Shown here piece after piece: positions 18,993 to 25,338 of a stretch of DNA of 61,772 bases. The notes under the pieces are model-generated. The model worked only from the letters and a program-made list of their open reading frames with translations, searched no databases and was not told the DNA's origin. Position 1 is the first letter of the stretch. Each line of letters starts with the position of its first letter. Origin of the DNA: a virus; IMG/VR virus record IMGVR_UViG_3300028871_000015, positions 1 through 61,772 of that record; one strand, given 5' to 3'. The position numbers and the translations under genes are program-made.

Positions 18993-19405
18993 TGCTTAGA
19001 CAAGACGATTACCTGAAGGGCCAGCTCGTATATCAGGGCTGGCTCTACGGTAAAGAATACGGCGGCCATCAGGTCTCGTGCATGATTATGTCGTGCTTGA
19101 TGAACCGTGTGAAGTCCGGCTGGGGCAACATCCTCGACGTGATCGAGACCATGCCCAAGTACCTTGCAGATGCAGGGGACGCTGGCCGACCACTAGAGAA
19201 GCCACAAATCTGGGAACCGGGGTTCATCCATCTGCTTCACGATGTAGAAGCGATCTTCGATCAAACGATGGATCACGCAAAAGGCGCTATGTACTGGGCT
19301 GACCTTCGCCGCGTGAACACGCCGTTCTTCCTGAATAAGATTCTGGCAGACAAGGAGAGCCACCCTCGCGTATGCGAGAGCAATTCCTTCGCCTGCTTCA
19401 AGTGA
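18992..19405 (+). CDS. Putative cell-wall hydrolase, SleB-like (137 aa)
   Basis: The pattern Y-G-G-H-Q-V-S-C-M-I-M-S-C-L-M-NRV, then G-W-G-N-I-L-D-V-I and a C-terminal S-N-S-F-A-C-F-K resembles SleB/hydrolase_2-type lytic enzymes (V-x-x-V-I-x-N-R-V, G-W-P-x-x-I, H-x-F-Y). The catalytic Glu expected near the start may be E23. The gene follows the ejection genes and precedes a holin-like gene, which fits either a virion lysin or an endolysin. Similarity is partial, so confidence is moderate. Confidence 0.5.
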   Translation: MLRQDDYLKGQLVYQGWLYGKEYGGHQVSCMIMSCLMNRVKSGWGNILDVIETMPKYLADAGDAGRPLEKPQIWEPGFIHLLHDVEAIFDQTMDHAKGAMYWADLRRVNTPFFLNKILADKESHPRVCESNSFACFK

Positions 19406-19411
19406 GGACGT

Positions 19412-19711
19412 ATGGCTTTCAAATTCATTCCATCCCTAGTGGGGAAGCTGGAGAAGTACGAAAAGTACTTGCCGCCTCCTCTACGCGAGGTTCTGTCTGA
19501 ACCCGATGGGTCCGGCTCCTATAGCCGTACATCCGGGTTTCTCATCATCGTTGCCGTCATCCTCTGGGGCAGCTATCTCGTCATCCATAACCACGCTATG
19601 CCCGATCTTGCGGGCGCAGCAGCACTAGTGGGCAGCGCGCAGGCCGCTTACGGTGTCAACAAGGTAATGAACAAGAAGAACGACGGAGGCCCAGATGCAA
19701 CTACCCCTTGA
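19412..19711 (+). CDS. Holin-like small membrane protein (99 aa)
   Basis: Two hydrophobic segments are predicted, at about 42-58 (GFLIIVAVILWGSYLVI) and 64-82 (DLAGAAALVGSAQAAYGV), joined by a short turn. A charged N-terminus and the basic tail N-K-V-M-N-K-K-N complete the protein. Size and topology fit a class II holin. The gene follows a putative cell-wall hydrolase and overlaps a second membrane gene by 17 bp, as lysis cassettes often do. Confidence 0.55.
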   Translation: MAFKFIPSLVGKLEKYEKYLPPPLREVLSEPDGSGSYSRTSGFLIIVAVILWGSYLVIHNHAMPDLAGAAALVGSAQAAYGVNKVMNKKNDGGPDATTP

Positions 19712-20126
19712 CTCCCATAACGTCAGCAACGCGATTCAATTCGTGAACTGGCTGGCAACTGAATGGAAGTCTATTGCGTTCGTCGTAGCTGTCATCATCA
19801 CGACCTATAAAGGATTCGACTGGGTGAAGCAAATACGAACGAAAGACCTAGCAGAGTTGCACACAAGTGTGGGATACGTCAACAGCGGTATCACATCCCT
19901 CGGAGCAAAAATCGACAACCTAAGTGAGAAGCTGGAGACAAAGCTCGACTCACAGACATCAGCGGTAGTCTCGGAGCTAAAGGAAATGCGAGGGGACTTC
20001 CGAACCTTCTACATTTCACCAGTGGCCCAGATGATGCCAGCCCGCTCCAAGCCAGCACGCAAAGTCACTAAGCGACCTGTCAAAAAGAAGATCACCAAGG
20101 TGGACTTGACACTGGACGCGGAATAG
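19695..20126 (+). CDS. Membrane-anchored coiled-coil protein of the lysis cassette (143 aa)
   Basis: One N-terminal transmembrane segment (about 24-38, KSIAFVVAVIITTYKG) is followed by a heptad-rich stretch at about 50-100 and a very basic tail (SKPARKVTKRPVKKKITK). This layout suits an inner-membrane spanin, an antiholin or a holin partner. No lipoprotein partner is visible. The 3' end contains a consensus promoter for the next gene. Confidence 0.5.
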   Translation: MQLPLDSHNVSNAIQFVNWLATEWKSIAFVVAVIITTYKGFDWVKQIRTKDLAELHTSVGYVNSGITSLGAKIDNLSEKLETKLDSQTSAVVSELKEMRGDFRTFYISPVAQMMPARSKPARKVTKRPVKKKITKVDLTLDAE

Positions 20127-20134
20127 GGTACACT
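20106..20134 (+). promoter_or_regulatory. Sigma-70-type promoter TTGACA-17-TACACT
   Basis: A perfect -35 TTGACA (20106-20111) lies 17 bp from TACACT (20129-20134), overlapping the end of the upstream gene. The predicted start near 20141 would give a short leader to the metallophosphoesterase gene. The identical pair of hexamers with identical spacing recurs at 21831-21859 and at 35357-35385 on the other strand. Confidence 0.75.
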
Positions 20135-20141
20135 ATTCACA

Positions 20142-20180
20142 ATGGCTAAGCAAGACAAATCTACCACAGGAGGAAGATGA
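20142..20180 (+). CDS. Possible 12-codon leader peptide overlapping the metallophosphoesterase start
   Basis: An ATG at 20142, right at the predicted transcription start, opens a 12-residue frame (MAKQDKSTTGGR) whose TGA overlaps the ATG of the next gene as ATGA. The codons ACAGGAGGAAG double as the ribosome binding site of that gene. No SD precedes the first ATG, so it would be read nearly leaderless. It may be only a relic of an upstream start. Confidence 0.25.
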   Translation: MAKQDKSTTGGR

Positions 20181-21544
20181 CCGGAGCACAGAAGGACATT
20201 ACAAGAGACCTAAAGCGAGTGGCCGCAGCGCATGGCGGGGCAAGCAGATCGGTCTACCTCGAACACGGACAATACAGCGAACGTCAAATTCGAAATGTGT
20301 TTGGATCGTACGGGGCAGCATTACAGGCGGCTGGCGTATTGGTTACGCCTTCCGGCCCGAAGCCAAAGGAGAGCAAGGGTGATTCGAATCAACCACAAGA
20401 TAAGAGTCAGTTAGTCGAGAGCGTAGAGTACGCCGACGACAAGATGAAGATCGTCAAGAAGTCCGAGAAGAACATTCGAACCCTCGAAGAGCTTCTGGAT
20501 GTCTGTAATGTCGATCTGGACATCTGGGAAGTGGAACGCTGGAAGTGCAACCAGTGGGCGATGGCCGGGTTCCCCAAGACCGTAGGCTCTAGCCGACACT
20601 GGCACCGCGAGTCCACGGCCCCCATCATCACCCCCGTCTGGCAAGTACAGGCGACCTTCAAGCCAAAGAAGAACGGCAAAGAGGTACGCGAAGAGATTGA
20701 GGAGCTGAAGGCTGAGCTGAAAAGCAGAGCCAGCTTCGTACCGCGCTACACCAAGCAGCGCGTACACGGTACAGGCAACATCCTCGAACTGCTTATCCCC
20801 GACCTCCATGCAGGCAAGCTTGCGTGGTCGAAGGAGACTGGGTACGCGGACTACGACCTGAACATCTCCATCGAGACCTACCGTCGCGCACTGGACTCGC
20901 TCCTAGCGCAGGCGTCACTGTACAGCTTTGACAAGATCGTTCTGGGCGTCGGCAACGACCTGCTTCAGACCGACAACATTCAGGGCACCACATACAGCGG
21001 AACCAAGGTGGACACCGACAGCCGTTACCACAAGGTCTACAAGACTGTGCGTAAGATGCTGGTGGAGACAATCGAGAAGCTTCGTCGTATCGCGCCGGTC
21101 GAGGTAAAGCTCATCCCCGGCAACCACGATACGTTGAGCACCTTCACGATGGGTGATTCGCTTGAGTGTCGCTTCTATGACTACGAGGACGTTATCGTAG
21201 ACAACGAACCGACCAAGGCGAAGACAGTCGAGTGGGGTGAGTGCTTCATCGTTCTCGTCCACGGGCACGAAGGTAAGCAGGCCGACTACGGCATGTGGCT
21301 TGCATCGAAGTGGCCTAAGGAGTTCGGTCGCACTAAGTTCCGCGAGATTCACGTGGGTCACAAGCACAAGACGGCATTGGATGAGAAGTTCGGCGTACGT
21401 GTACGCACCTTCTCCGCACTCTGCCCGCCTGACGCATGGCACTCTGACAACACCTTTACCGGCAACCTGCGAGTCGCAGAAGCATTGGTCTGGAACAAAG
21501 ATCGTGGGTTAGTGGCTCAATTTTACCACACGGAGATCGACTAA
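20177..21544 (+). CDS. Calcineurin-like metallophosphoesterase with N-terminal DNA-binding repeat (455 aa)
   Basis: The C-terminal half shows the metallophosphoesterase signature in order: PDLHAG (208-213), GVGNDLLQTDN (257-267), PGNHD (314-318), VHGHEG (361-366) and HVGHKHK (392-398), supplying the two-metal site. Residues about 8-53 (Y-L-E-H-G-Q-Y-S, FGSYGAALQAAG) resemble the homing-endonuclease-associated repeat that binds DNA. The protein may be an Mre11-like nuclease or a DNA-directed phosphatase. It has its own consensus promoter and RBS AGGAGG, separating it from the lysis genes. Confidence 0.8.
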   Translation: MTGAQKDITRDLKRVAAAHGGASRSVYLEHGQYSERQIRNVFGSYGAALQAAGVLVTPSGPKPKESKGDSNQPQDKSQLVESVEYADDKMKIVKKSEKNIRTLEELLDVCNVDLDIWEVERWKCNQWAMAGFPKTVGSSRHWHRESTAPIITPVWQVQATFKPKKNGKEVREEIEELKAELKSRASFVPRYTKQRVHGTGNILELLIPDLHAGKLAWSKETGYADYDLNISIETYRRALDSLLAQASLYSFDKIVLGVGNDLLQTDNIQGTTYSGTKVDTDSRYHKVYKTVRKMLVETIEKLRRIAPVEVKLIPGNHDTLSTFTMGDSLECRFYDYEDVIVDNEPTKAKTVEWGECFIVLVHGHEGKQADYGMWLASKWPKEFGRTKFREIHVGHKHKTALDEKFGVRVRTFSALCPPDAWHSDNTFTGNLRVAEALVWNKDRGLVAQFYHTEID

Positions 21545-21553
21545 AGGACTGAA

Positions 21554-21823
21554 ATGAATTTAGTAGCTTTACAAGTAGCAATCGCAACCACCGGGACGCC
21601 GCAGAACTTGCCGAACATCCCGGTGGTGAACTCGATTACGGTCACTGCGAAAAGCACTAACACTGCCAACGTAGCGATCAGTGCCTCTCCCACAGAGACC
21701 GCAACCACTGGGTACCTGCTTGAGAAGGGCTTGTCTGTTCAGATTCCTTTGCGTGAGGGAAACCTCAACGACATCTGGATTGACGGAACGACTGCCGACG
21801 TGATCTCGGTAATAGGGTCGTAA
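21554..21823 (+). CDS. Small beta-rich protein, unknown (89 aa)
   Basis: The protein is Thr/Ala/Asn-rich with alternating hydrophobic residues (NSITVTAKSTNTANVAISAS) and ends DIWIDGTTADVISVIGS. The composition resembles small phage decoration or tail-tip proteins. It starts 9 bp after the metallophosphoesterase gene and is probably co-transcribed with it. No family is recognised. Confidence 0.5.
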   Translation: MNLVALQVAIATTGTPQNLPNIPVVNSITVTAKSTNTANVAISASPTETATTGYLLEKGLSVQIPLREGNLNDIWIDGTTADVISVIGS

Positions 21824-21830
21824 AAACAGA

Positions 21831-21859
21831 TTGACATTCACGGTTCTCGGATGTACACT
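21831..21859 (+). promoter_or_regulatory. Sigma-70-type promoter TTGACA-17-TACACT
   Basis: TTGACA (21831-21836) and TACACT (21854-21859) are separated by 17 bp and lie in the 127-bp gap between two genes. This would start the transcript covering the small-gene region up to the terminator at 23616. The start site near 21866 leaves a leader of about 85 nt that can form a hairpin. Confidence 0.75.
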
Positions 21860-21883
21860 AACATCTAAATCAGCCTAAGGACG

Positions 21884-21930
21884 TGAGCAGTAGAGGCCGG
21901 AGTTACCACGCTACCCGGAGAAGCTGCTCA
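21884..21930 (+). promoter_or_regulatory. Leader hairpin upstream of the small-gene operon
   Basis: TGAGCAG (21884-21890) pairs perfectly with CTGCTCA (21924-21930). The enclosed 33 nt hold a second pairing between two CCGG blocks. A three-codon frame ATGTCTTTCTAA begins at 21929 and ends just before AAGGACACCT and the ATG at 21951. The structure could control stability or translation of the first gene. It does not match a riboswitch class I can name. Confidence 0.4.
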
Positions 21931-21950
21931 TGTCTTTCTAAAGGACACCT

Positions 21951-22166
21951 ATGTCTGAACCTTTCGTGGTAGATGAAGAACTCGTACGGCAAGATCAGGT
22001 GGGAGACATCATCACCCACACAGACGGCACACGCTGGATAGTGACAAAGAGAACCGCCCGTAACATGGTGGTTGTCCAATATCACTGGTACAATGCGGCA
22101 GTCGATTGGATCGTTGGTAAGACCAAGGAGCTGTTCAGTGCCAAAGATAAAAATAGTAGAGCCTAG
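21951..22166 (+). CDS. Small protein, unknown, tandem relative of the next gene (71 aa)
   Basis: The protein contains VGDIITHTDGTRWIVTK followed by V-V-V-Q-Y-H-W-Y and W-I-V-G-K-T-K. The next protein has the parallel series LGDVFMVAGDKRLWQL, V-Q-K-I-T-F-W and H-W-F-K-K-R-K, so the two look like diverged tandem duplicates. RBS AAAGGA precedes the ATG. The function is unknown; a small SH3-like beta-barrel is possible. Confidence 0.55.
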   Translation: MSEPFVVDEELVRQDQVGDIITHTDGTRWIVTKRTARNMVVVQYHWYNAAVDWIVGKTKELFSAKDKNSRA

Positions 22167-22431
22167 CTCAGTTCTTGCGAACTACGAGCTTGGAGACGTG
22201 TTCATGGTCGCGGGCGACAAGCGCCTGTGGCAGTTGATACACCGTGACCCGTGGAAAGCTTACGTGCAGAAGATCACGTTCTGGGACGAGCTGAAGCACT
22301 GGTTCAAGAAACGAAAAGCGAGGAGACGCTTTGCAAGCGAACAATCTAAGTCTGGTAGGAAGCTGCCTGCCCTACACGGCAGCACAATCGAAGGCTACAA
22401 CGACAAATCCGAAAGACCTTCAGGGCAGTAA
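22138..22431 (+). CDS. Small basic protein, unknown, tandem relative of the preceding gene (97 aa)
   Basis: A GTG start at 22138 is preferred because AAGGAG lies 7 nt upstream; the longer in-frame ATG at 22072 has no SD. The N-terminal half parallels the preceding protein (GDVFMVAGDKRLW). A strongly basic stretch KHWFKKRKARRRFASEQSK follows and suggests nucleic-acid binding. The gene overlaps the previous one by 29 bp and the next by about 100 bp. Confidence 0.5.
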   Translation: MPKIKIVEPSSVLANYELGDVFMVAGDKRLWQLIHRDPWKAYVQKITFWDELKHWFKKRKARRRFASEQSKSGRKLPALHGSTIEGYNDKSERPSGQ

Positions 22432-22894
22432 GAAAGTCCCGCTGGGCCAAGTGTGCCCGGTAGCGATGGCGCACGAAGCTTGTGCAATGCTCGACGGTGA
22501 CCTGAAGTACGGGTACCGCAACTGGCGAGAGAAGAACGTAGTCGCCAATATCTACATCCACGCAGCTCTACGACACCTTCAGAGCTGGGCTGAAAAGCAA
22601 GAGGTAGCAGAAGACTCTGGTGTGCATCACCTCGGCCATGCCCGTGCGTGCCTCGGCATCCTATTGGACGCTCAGGCCAACGGCAACCTGATCGACGACC
22701 GCGCAGCCGGTGTGTTCCCTGAGGTGGCACACCAACTCGAAGACTGGGTGACTAAGCGCGTAGCGAAGCACACACTGGAGCAGGCGGCCAAGGCGCAAGC
22801 GGCGGCTCGTGACCAGTTCACCTTGCAGTCCGACACCTTGAATCAACAGGTCGGCATGGGCTATATCAACAACGCAGCACAGGGGAACAGCTAG
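22331..22894 (+). CDS. dATP/dGTP diphosphohydrolase-like protein (DUF5664, MazG-like fold; 187 aa)
   Basis: The motifs KVPLGQVCPVAMAHEACAML, then KYGYRNWREKNV, then HHLGHARACLGILLDAQANG and DDR match the DUF5664 family, annotated as a dATP/dGTP diphosphohydrolase with a MazG-like metal site. It would trim the nucleotide pool in support of the phage reductase encoded downstream. A TTG start at 22331 is favoured because AGGAG precedes it and the first later ATG falls inside the conserved domain. The C-terminus is Ala/Gln-rich. Confidence 0.75.
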   Translation: MQANNLSLVGSCLPYTAAQSKATTTNPKDLQGSKKVPLGQVCPVAMAHEACAMLDGDLKYGYRNWREKNVVANIYIHAALRHLQSWAEKQEVAEDSGVHHLGHARACLGILLDAQANGNLIDDRAAGVFPEVAHQLEDWVTKRVAKHTLEQAAKAQAAARDQFTLQSDTLNQQVGMGYINNAAQGNS

Positions 22895-23188
22895 ATGCCG
22901 AGAGACGAGAAGGGGCGCTTCGTGAATAGCGAAGACGGAGAAATCTACGGAACGTACATTGATGAGAAAGGATACCCGCGCATCAGCGCAGGCCCGCATC
23001 GGGGCGTACGTGTCCACACTCTTGTCGCAGAAGCAATGCTGGGCCGGAAGCTCAGGCAGGGCGAGGACGTACATCACAAGGACGAGAACAAGCTCGACTG
23101 TGCATGGACGAACCTAGAAGTAATCGACCACGTGGCGCATGGCAAAGTAAGCTCAGCCAGCTACCAGAAGTCGAGGGAGAAGTTCTAA
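22895..23188 (+). CDS. HNH endonuclease (97 aa)
   Basis: The sequence VHTLVAEAMLGRKL followed by VHHKDENKLDCAWTNLEVID and H-A-H-G-K is the classic short phage HNH_3 homing-endonuclease pattern, with the metal-binding His pair and the Asn. It starts directly at the end of the diphosphohydrolase gene and its stop overlaps the next ATG (TAATG). It is likely a mobile stand-alone nuclease. Confidence 0.85.
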   Translation: MPRDEKGRFVNSEDGEIYGTYIDEKGYPRISAGPHRGVRVHTLVAEAMLGRKLRQGEDVHHKDENKLDCAWTNLEVIDHVAHGKVSSASYQKSREKF

Positions 23189-23406
23189 TGGACTCAATGA
23201 AGCAGGGCAACAAAGGCGCAGACTGTAATGTCCTTCAGGAGTTCTTCGACGCCAAGCCAGCAGACGGAAAGTTCAACCCCGTCACCCCGGTCAGTCAATT
23301 CAATCCCGTGACTGTCCCAAGCAAATTCAATCCCGTGAAGCCAGAGAGTCAATTCAACCCTCTCGCTCCGCCTAGCCGATTCAATCCCATCCCGAGTTGC
23401 GAGTGA
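23188..23406 (+). CDS. Small protein built from 9-residue FNPV repeats (72 aa)
   Basis: The ATG at 23188 overlaps the upstream TAA. After about 28 residues the protein consists of tandem nonapeptides: FNPVTPVSQ, FNPVTVPSK, FNPVKPESQ, FNPLAPPSR and a partial FNPIP. The repeat is Pro-rich with an invariant Phe-Asn-Pro and would be extended rather than globular, suggesting multivalent binding to a partner. No homologue is recognised. Confidence 0.55.
   Translation: MDSMKQGNKGADCNVLQEFFDAKPADGKFNPVTPVSQFNPVTVPSKFNPVKPESQFNPLAPPSRFNPIPSCE
23272..23394 (+). repeat. Tandem 27-bp coding repeats (four and a half units)
   Basis: Units begin at 23272, 23299, 23326, 23353 and 23380, each opening TTCAA(C/T)CC. 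Third-position differences between units with an unchanged Phe-Asn-Pro show selection on the peptide rather than recent slippage. Confidence 0.8.
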
Positions 23407-23411
23407 GTCCA

Positions 23412-23600
23412 ATGAACTTCACACCACTCGGAGACCCGAACTTCAAGCCCGTACTTGTTGAGACGTTTCGTGGGCCAAGGGAGATGGAACAGCGTCTCAA
23501 TACGCTGGCCCTAGACCCAACCAATCGATATAGCCTTGAGGGATTCTCAATCTCCAACGGGTTGTACGTGGTGATCCTTATCTGGACACCAGAAGAATAG
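23412..23600 (+). CDS. Small protein, unknown (62 aa)
   Basis: The protein contains FRGPREMEQRLNTLALDPTN and ends with a hydrophobic strand LYVVILIWTPEE, reminiscent of small DUF4177-like beta-alpha proteins. The ATG at 23412 is chosen over an in-frame TTG at 23397, which would overlap the upstream gene. It is the last gene before a strong terminator. Confidence 0.5.
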   Translation: MNFTPLGDPNFKPVLVETFRGPREMEQRLNTLALDPTNRYSLEGFSISNGLYVVILIWTPEE

Positions 23601-23615
23601 ACGACGACGCAGCTA

Positions 23616-23642
23616 CCCCTCCTTCGGGAGGGGCCTTTTTCC
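23616..23642 (+). terminator. Rho-independent terminator with UUCG tetraloop
   Basis: CCCCTCC (23616-23622) pairs with GGAGGGG (23627-23633) around a TTCG loop and is followed by CCTTTTTCC. A 7-bp GC-rich stem with a stable tetraloop and T run makes this a convincing terminator for the operon started at 21831. Confidence 0.9.
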
Positions 23643-23656
23643 GTCTAGGAGGAGTG

Positions 23657-24145
23657 ATGCACAAAACCGCATTTATCGAAGGAGTGTACCGCTATTCCCT
23701 CACACGTGAGTGGGATGCGTCTTTGCCTGTCTTATACTGGGTAATGCTCAATCCATCGACCGCCGATGCTATGAATGACGATGCCACCATCAAAAAGTGT
23801 ATTGGCTTCGCAAGGCTCAATGGTTACGGAGCTATTATGGTAGTCAACCTATTTGCCTACCGCGCTACCGACCCAATAGAATTGACCAGTACTCCATCGG
23901 ATGTGGTTGGGGCGCTCAACAATGGTGTCATCGAATCCATCCCCGTAGGTGCCGATGTGGTATGTGCGTGGGGTTCGTTTATTCACACCAAACCTTCCCT
24001 ACGGTATAGGGGCAGAGAGGTCATGCGAATTATCAAGGGTCGCAACCTTCTCTGTGTCCGTAGAACCGAAGACAGACCGTGGCACCCGCTCTATGTCAAG
24101 TACGGAGCGTTCCTTGACTTCAATGATGTTTTGAAAGAGGAGTAA
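23657..24145 (+). CDS. DUF1643 family protein (162 aa)
   Basis: The motifs YWVMLNPSTADAMNDDATIK, then FARLNGYGAIMVVNLFAYRA and T-D-P match DUF1643, a family of unknown biochemical role common in phages and bacteria. The ATG at 23657 has AGGAGG at suitable spacing; a GTG one codon earlier would be too close. It follows the terminator directly, so a promoter is expected within or just after it, but none with the TTGACA-17 pattern is seen. Confidence 0.8.
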   Translation: MHKTAFIEGVYRYSLTREWDASLPVLYWVMLNPSTADAMNDDATIKKCIGFARLNGYGAIMVVNLFAYRATDPIELTSTPSDVVGALNNGVIESIPVGADVVCAWGSFIHTKPSLRYRGREVMRIIKGRNLLCVRRTEDRPWHPLYVKYGAFLDFNDVLKEE

Positions 24146-24148
24146 TGT

Positions 24149-24934
24149 ATGTCAGCACCAACCCAAACGACAACCCCGGCTGCACCAGCAGTCCCGGTGG
24201 TCCCTGTGGCAACGACTGTTGCTACGACGAAGACGTGGCTTCAGAATCACGAACGCCTTATCCTCGTAGTCCTCGTGCTTTCCTTTCTCGTCTTCGGAGT
24301 GAGCAAGTACTTCGACCACGAGGCCACCAAAGATCAGGCCGCCGCTAGTCTCGCGCAACAGCAACTCGCCGTTGCATCCGAGAACAGCAAAGCCCTCGCC
24401 GCTCAGGTAGCAGGCCAGACGGCGCAGTATCAGGCGCTTGTGATTCAACTCACACAGCAGAACGCTCAGCTAACTCAGCAGGTCAACACCCGCACGGTCG
24501 TGCTACAGCAGCAAGTAGCCACCGATAAGAATCTTCCCTTGCCGCTTCTTGGCAATCGATGGGCGACTCTTATTCAGGCAGCACCGGGCGACTTGACTGC
24601 CACAACCGCAGGGGTCACCGTATCGCCTCAGGCGGCGTTGGCCACTGTTACCCAACTCGAATCTGTACCCGTGCTCTCGAAGAACCTAACTGACACGCAG
24701 ACAGAGAACACCAACTTGAACGCAGAGCTTACATCCTCTGACGATCTGACAACCGGCCTGAAGTCTCAGGTCACAGCTTTGAACACTCAACTGGGAGACC
24801 AGACGAAAGCATGTAAGGCCGAAGTAGCCTCGGTAAAGGCTTCAGCGCGACGCGGCAAGTTGAAGGCGTTTTTATATGGTGCTGGCGTAGGAGTTGGCGT
24901 AACTCTAGGGTTTGTTCTCCACGCGGTTCTATGA
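24149..24934 (+). CDS. Membrane-anchored coiled-coil protein with two terminal TM segments (261 aa)
   Basis: A Pro/Thr-rich cytoplasmic leader is followed by a TM segment at about 37-53 (LILVVLVLSFLVFGVSK). A long Gln/Ala/Asn heptad region (LAQQQLAVASENSKALAAQV) and a second TM at about 240-261 complete the protein. It could span the periplasm as a spanin-like protein, or anchor the cell envelope. Its distance from the holin-like gene makes the lysis assignment uncertain. Confidence 0.5.
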   Translation: MSAPTQTTTPAAPAVPVVPVATTVATTKTWLQNHERLILVVLVLSFLVFGVSKYFDHEATKDQAAASLAQQQLAVASENSKALAAQVAGQTAQYQALVIQLTQQNAQLTQQVNTRTVVLQQQVATDKNLPLPLLGNRWATLIQAAPGDLTATTAGVTVSPQAALATVTQLESVPVLSKNLTDTQTENTNLNAELTSSDDLTTGLKSQVTALNTQLGDQTKACKAEVASVKASARRGKLKAFLYGAGVGVGVTLGFVLHAVL

Positions 24935-25329
24935 TAGGACGAAAGCTCCTGACTGAGGACCAACAAGAAGCGGCTAGGGCTAGAAGTAGAGCCTATTACC
25001 GTGCTAACAAAGACCGTATCAATGCTGCGAGTAAGGCTAAATACCACTCTGATCCTGAACGTAAATCTAACTACCACCGTAAGCGTGCCTATAAGATGAC
25101 GAATGAGGAGCTTGAGGAGTTTCTCACAGCACACAAAGGTCTGTGCGATATATGTGGCGTAGATGGTGATCTCCAAGGGTTCAAAAGTATGTGTATCGAT
25201 CACGACCACGTAACTGGAAAAGTTCGTGGTCTACTTTGTCGTCGTTGTAATCTTGGCCTGCACTTCATAGAGAATCTAGAGTGGGCATCTAAGGCGGATG
25301 CGTACTTGAAGCAACACAAAGAAGGGTAA
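24931..25329 (+). CDS. HNH endonuclease, recombination endonuclease VII type (132 aa)
   Basis: The basic N-terminus with repeated R-A-Y-Y-R-A-N-K and K-A-K-Y-H-S-D-P is typical of DNA-binding leaders in this family. The zinc/HNH core shows CDICG, CIDHDHVTGKVRGLLC and RRCNLGLHF, followed by A-x-A-Y-L. The start overlaps the upstream stop (ATGA). It is inserted just before the ribonucleotide reductase gene, a common homing site in phages. Confidence 0.85.
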   Translation: MIGRKLLTEDQQEAARARSRAYYRANKDRINAASKAKYHSDPERKSNYHRKRAYKMTNEELEEFLTAHKGLCDICGVDGDLQGFKSMCIDHDHVTGKVRGLLCRRCNLGLHFIENLEWASKADAYLKQHKEG

Positions 25330-25338
25330 CGAAAGAAA

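Noticed and set aside
23272-23394. Tandem repeats as a CRISPR array or iterons
   Set aside because: Units are contiguous without spacers and keep an open frame with silent third-base changes, so they are coding repeats.
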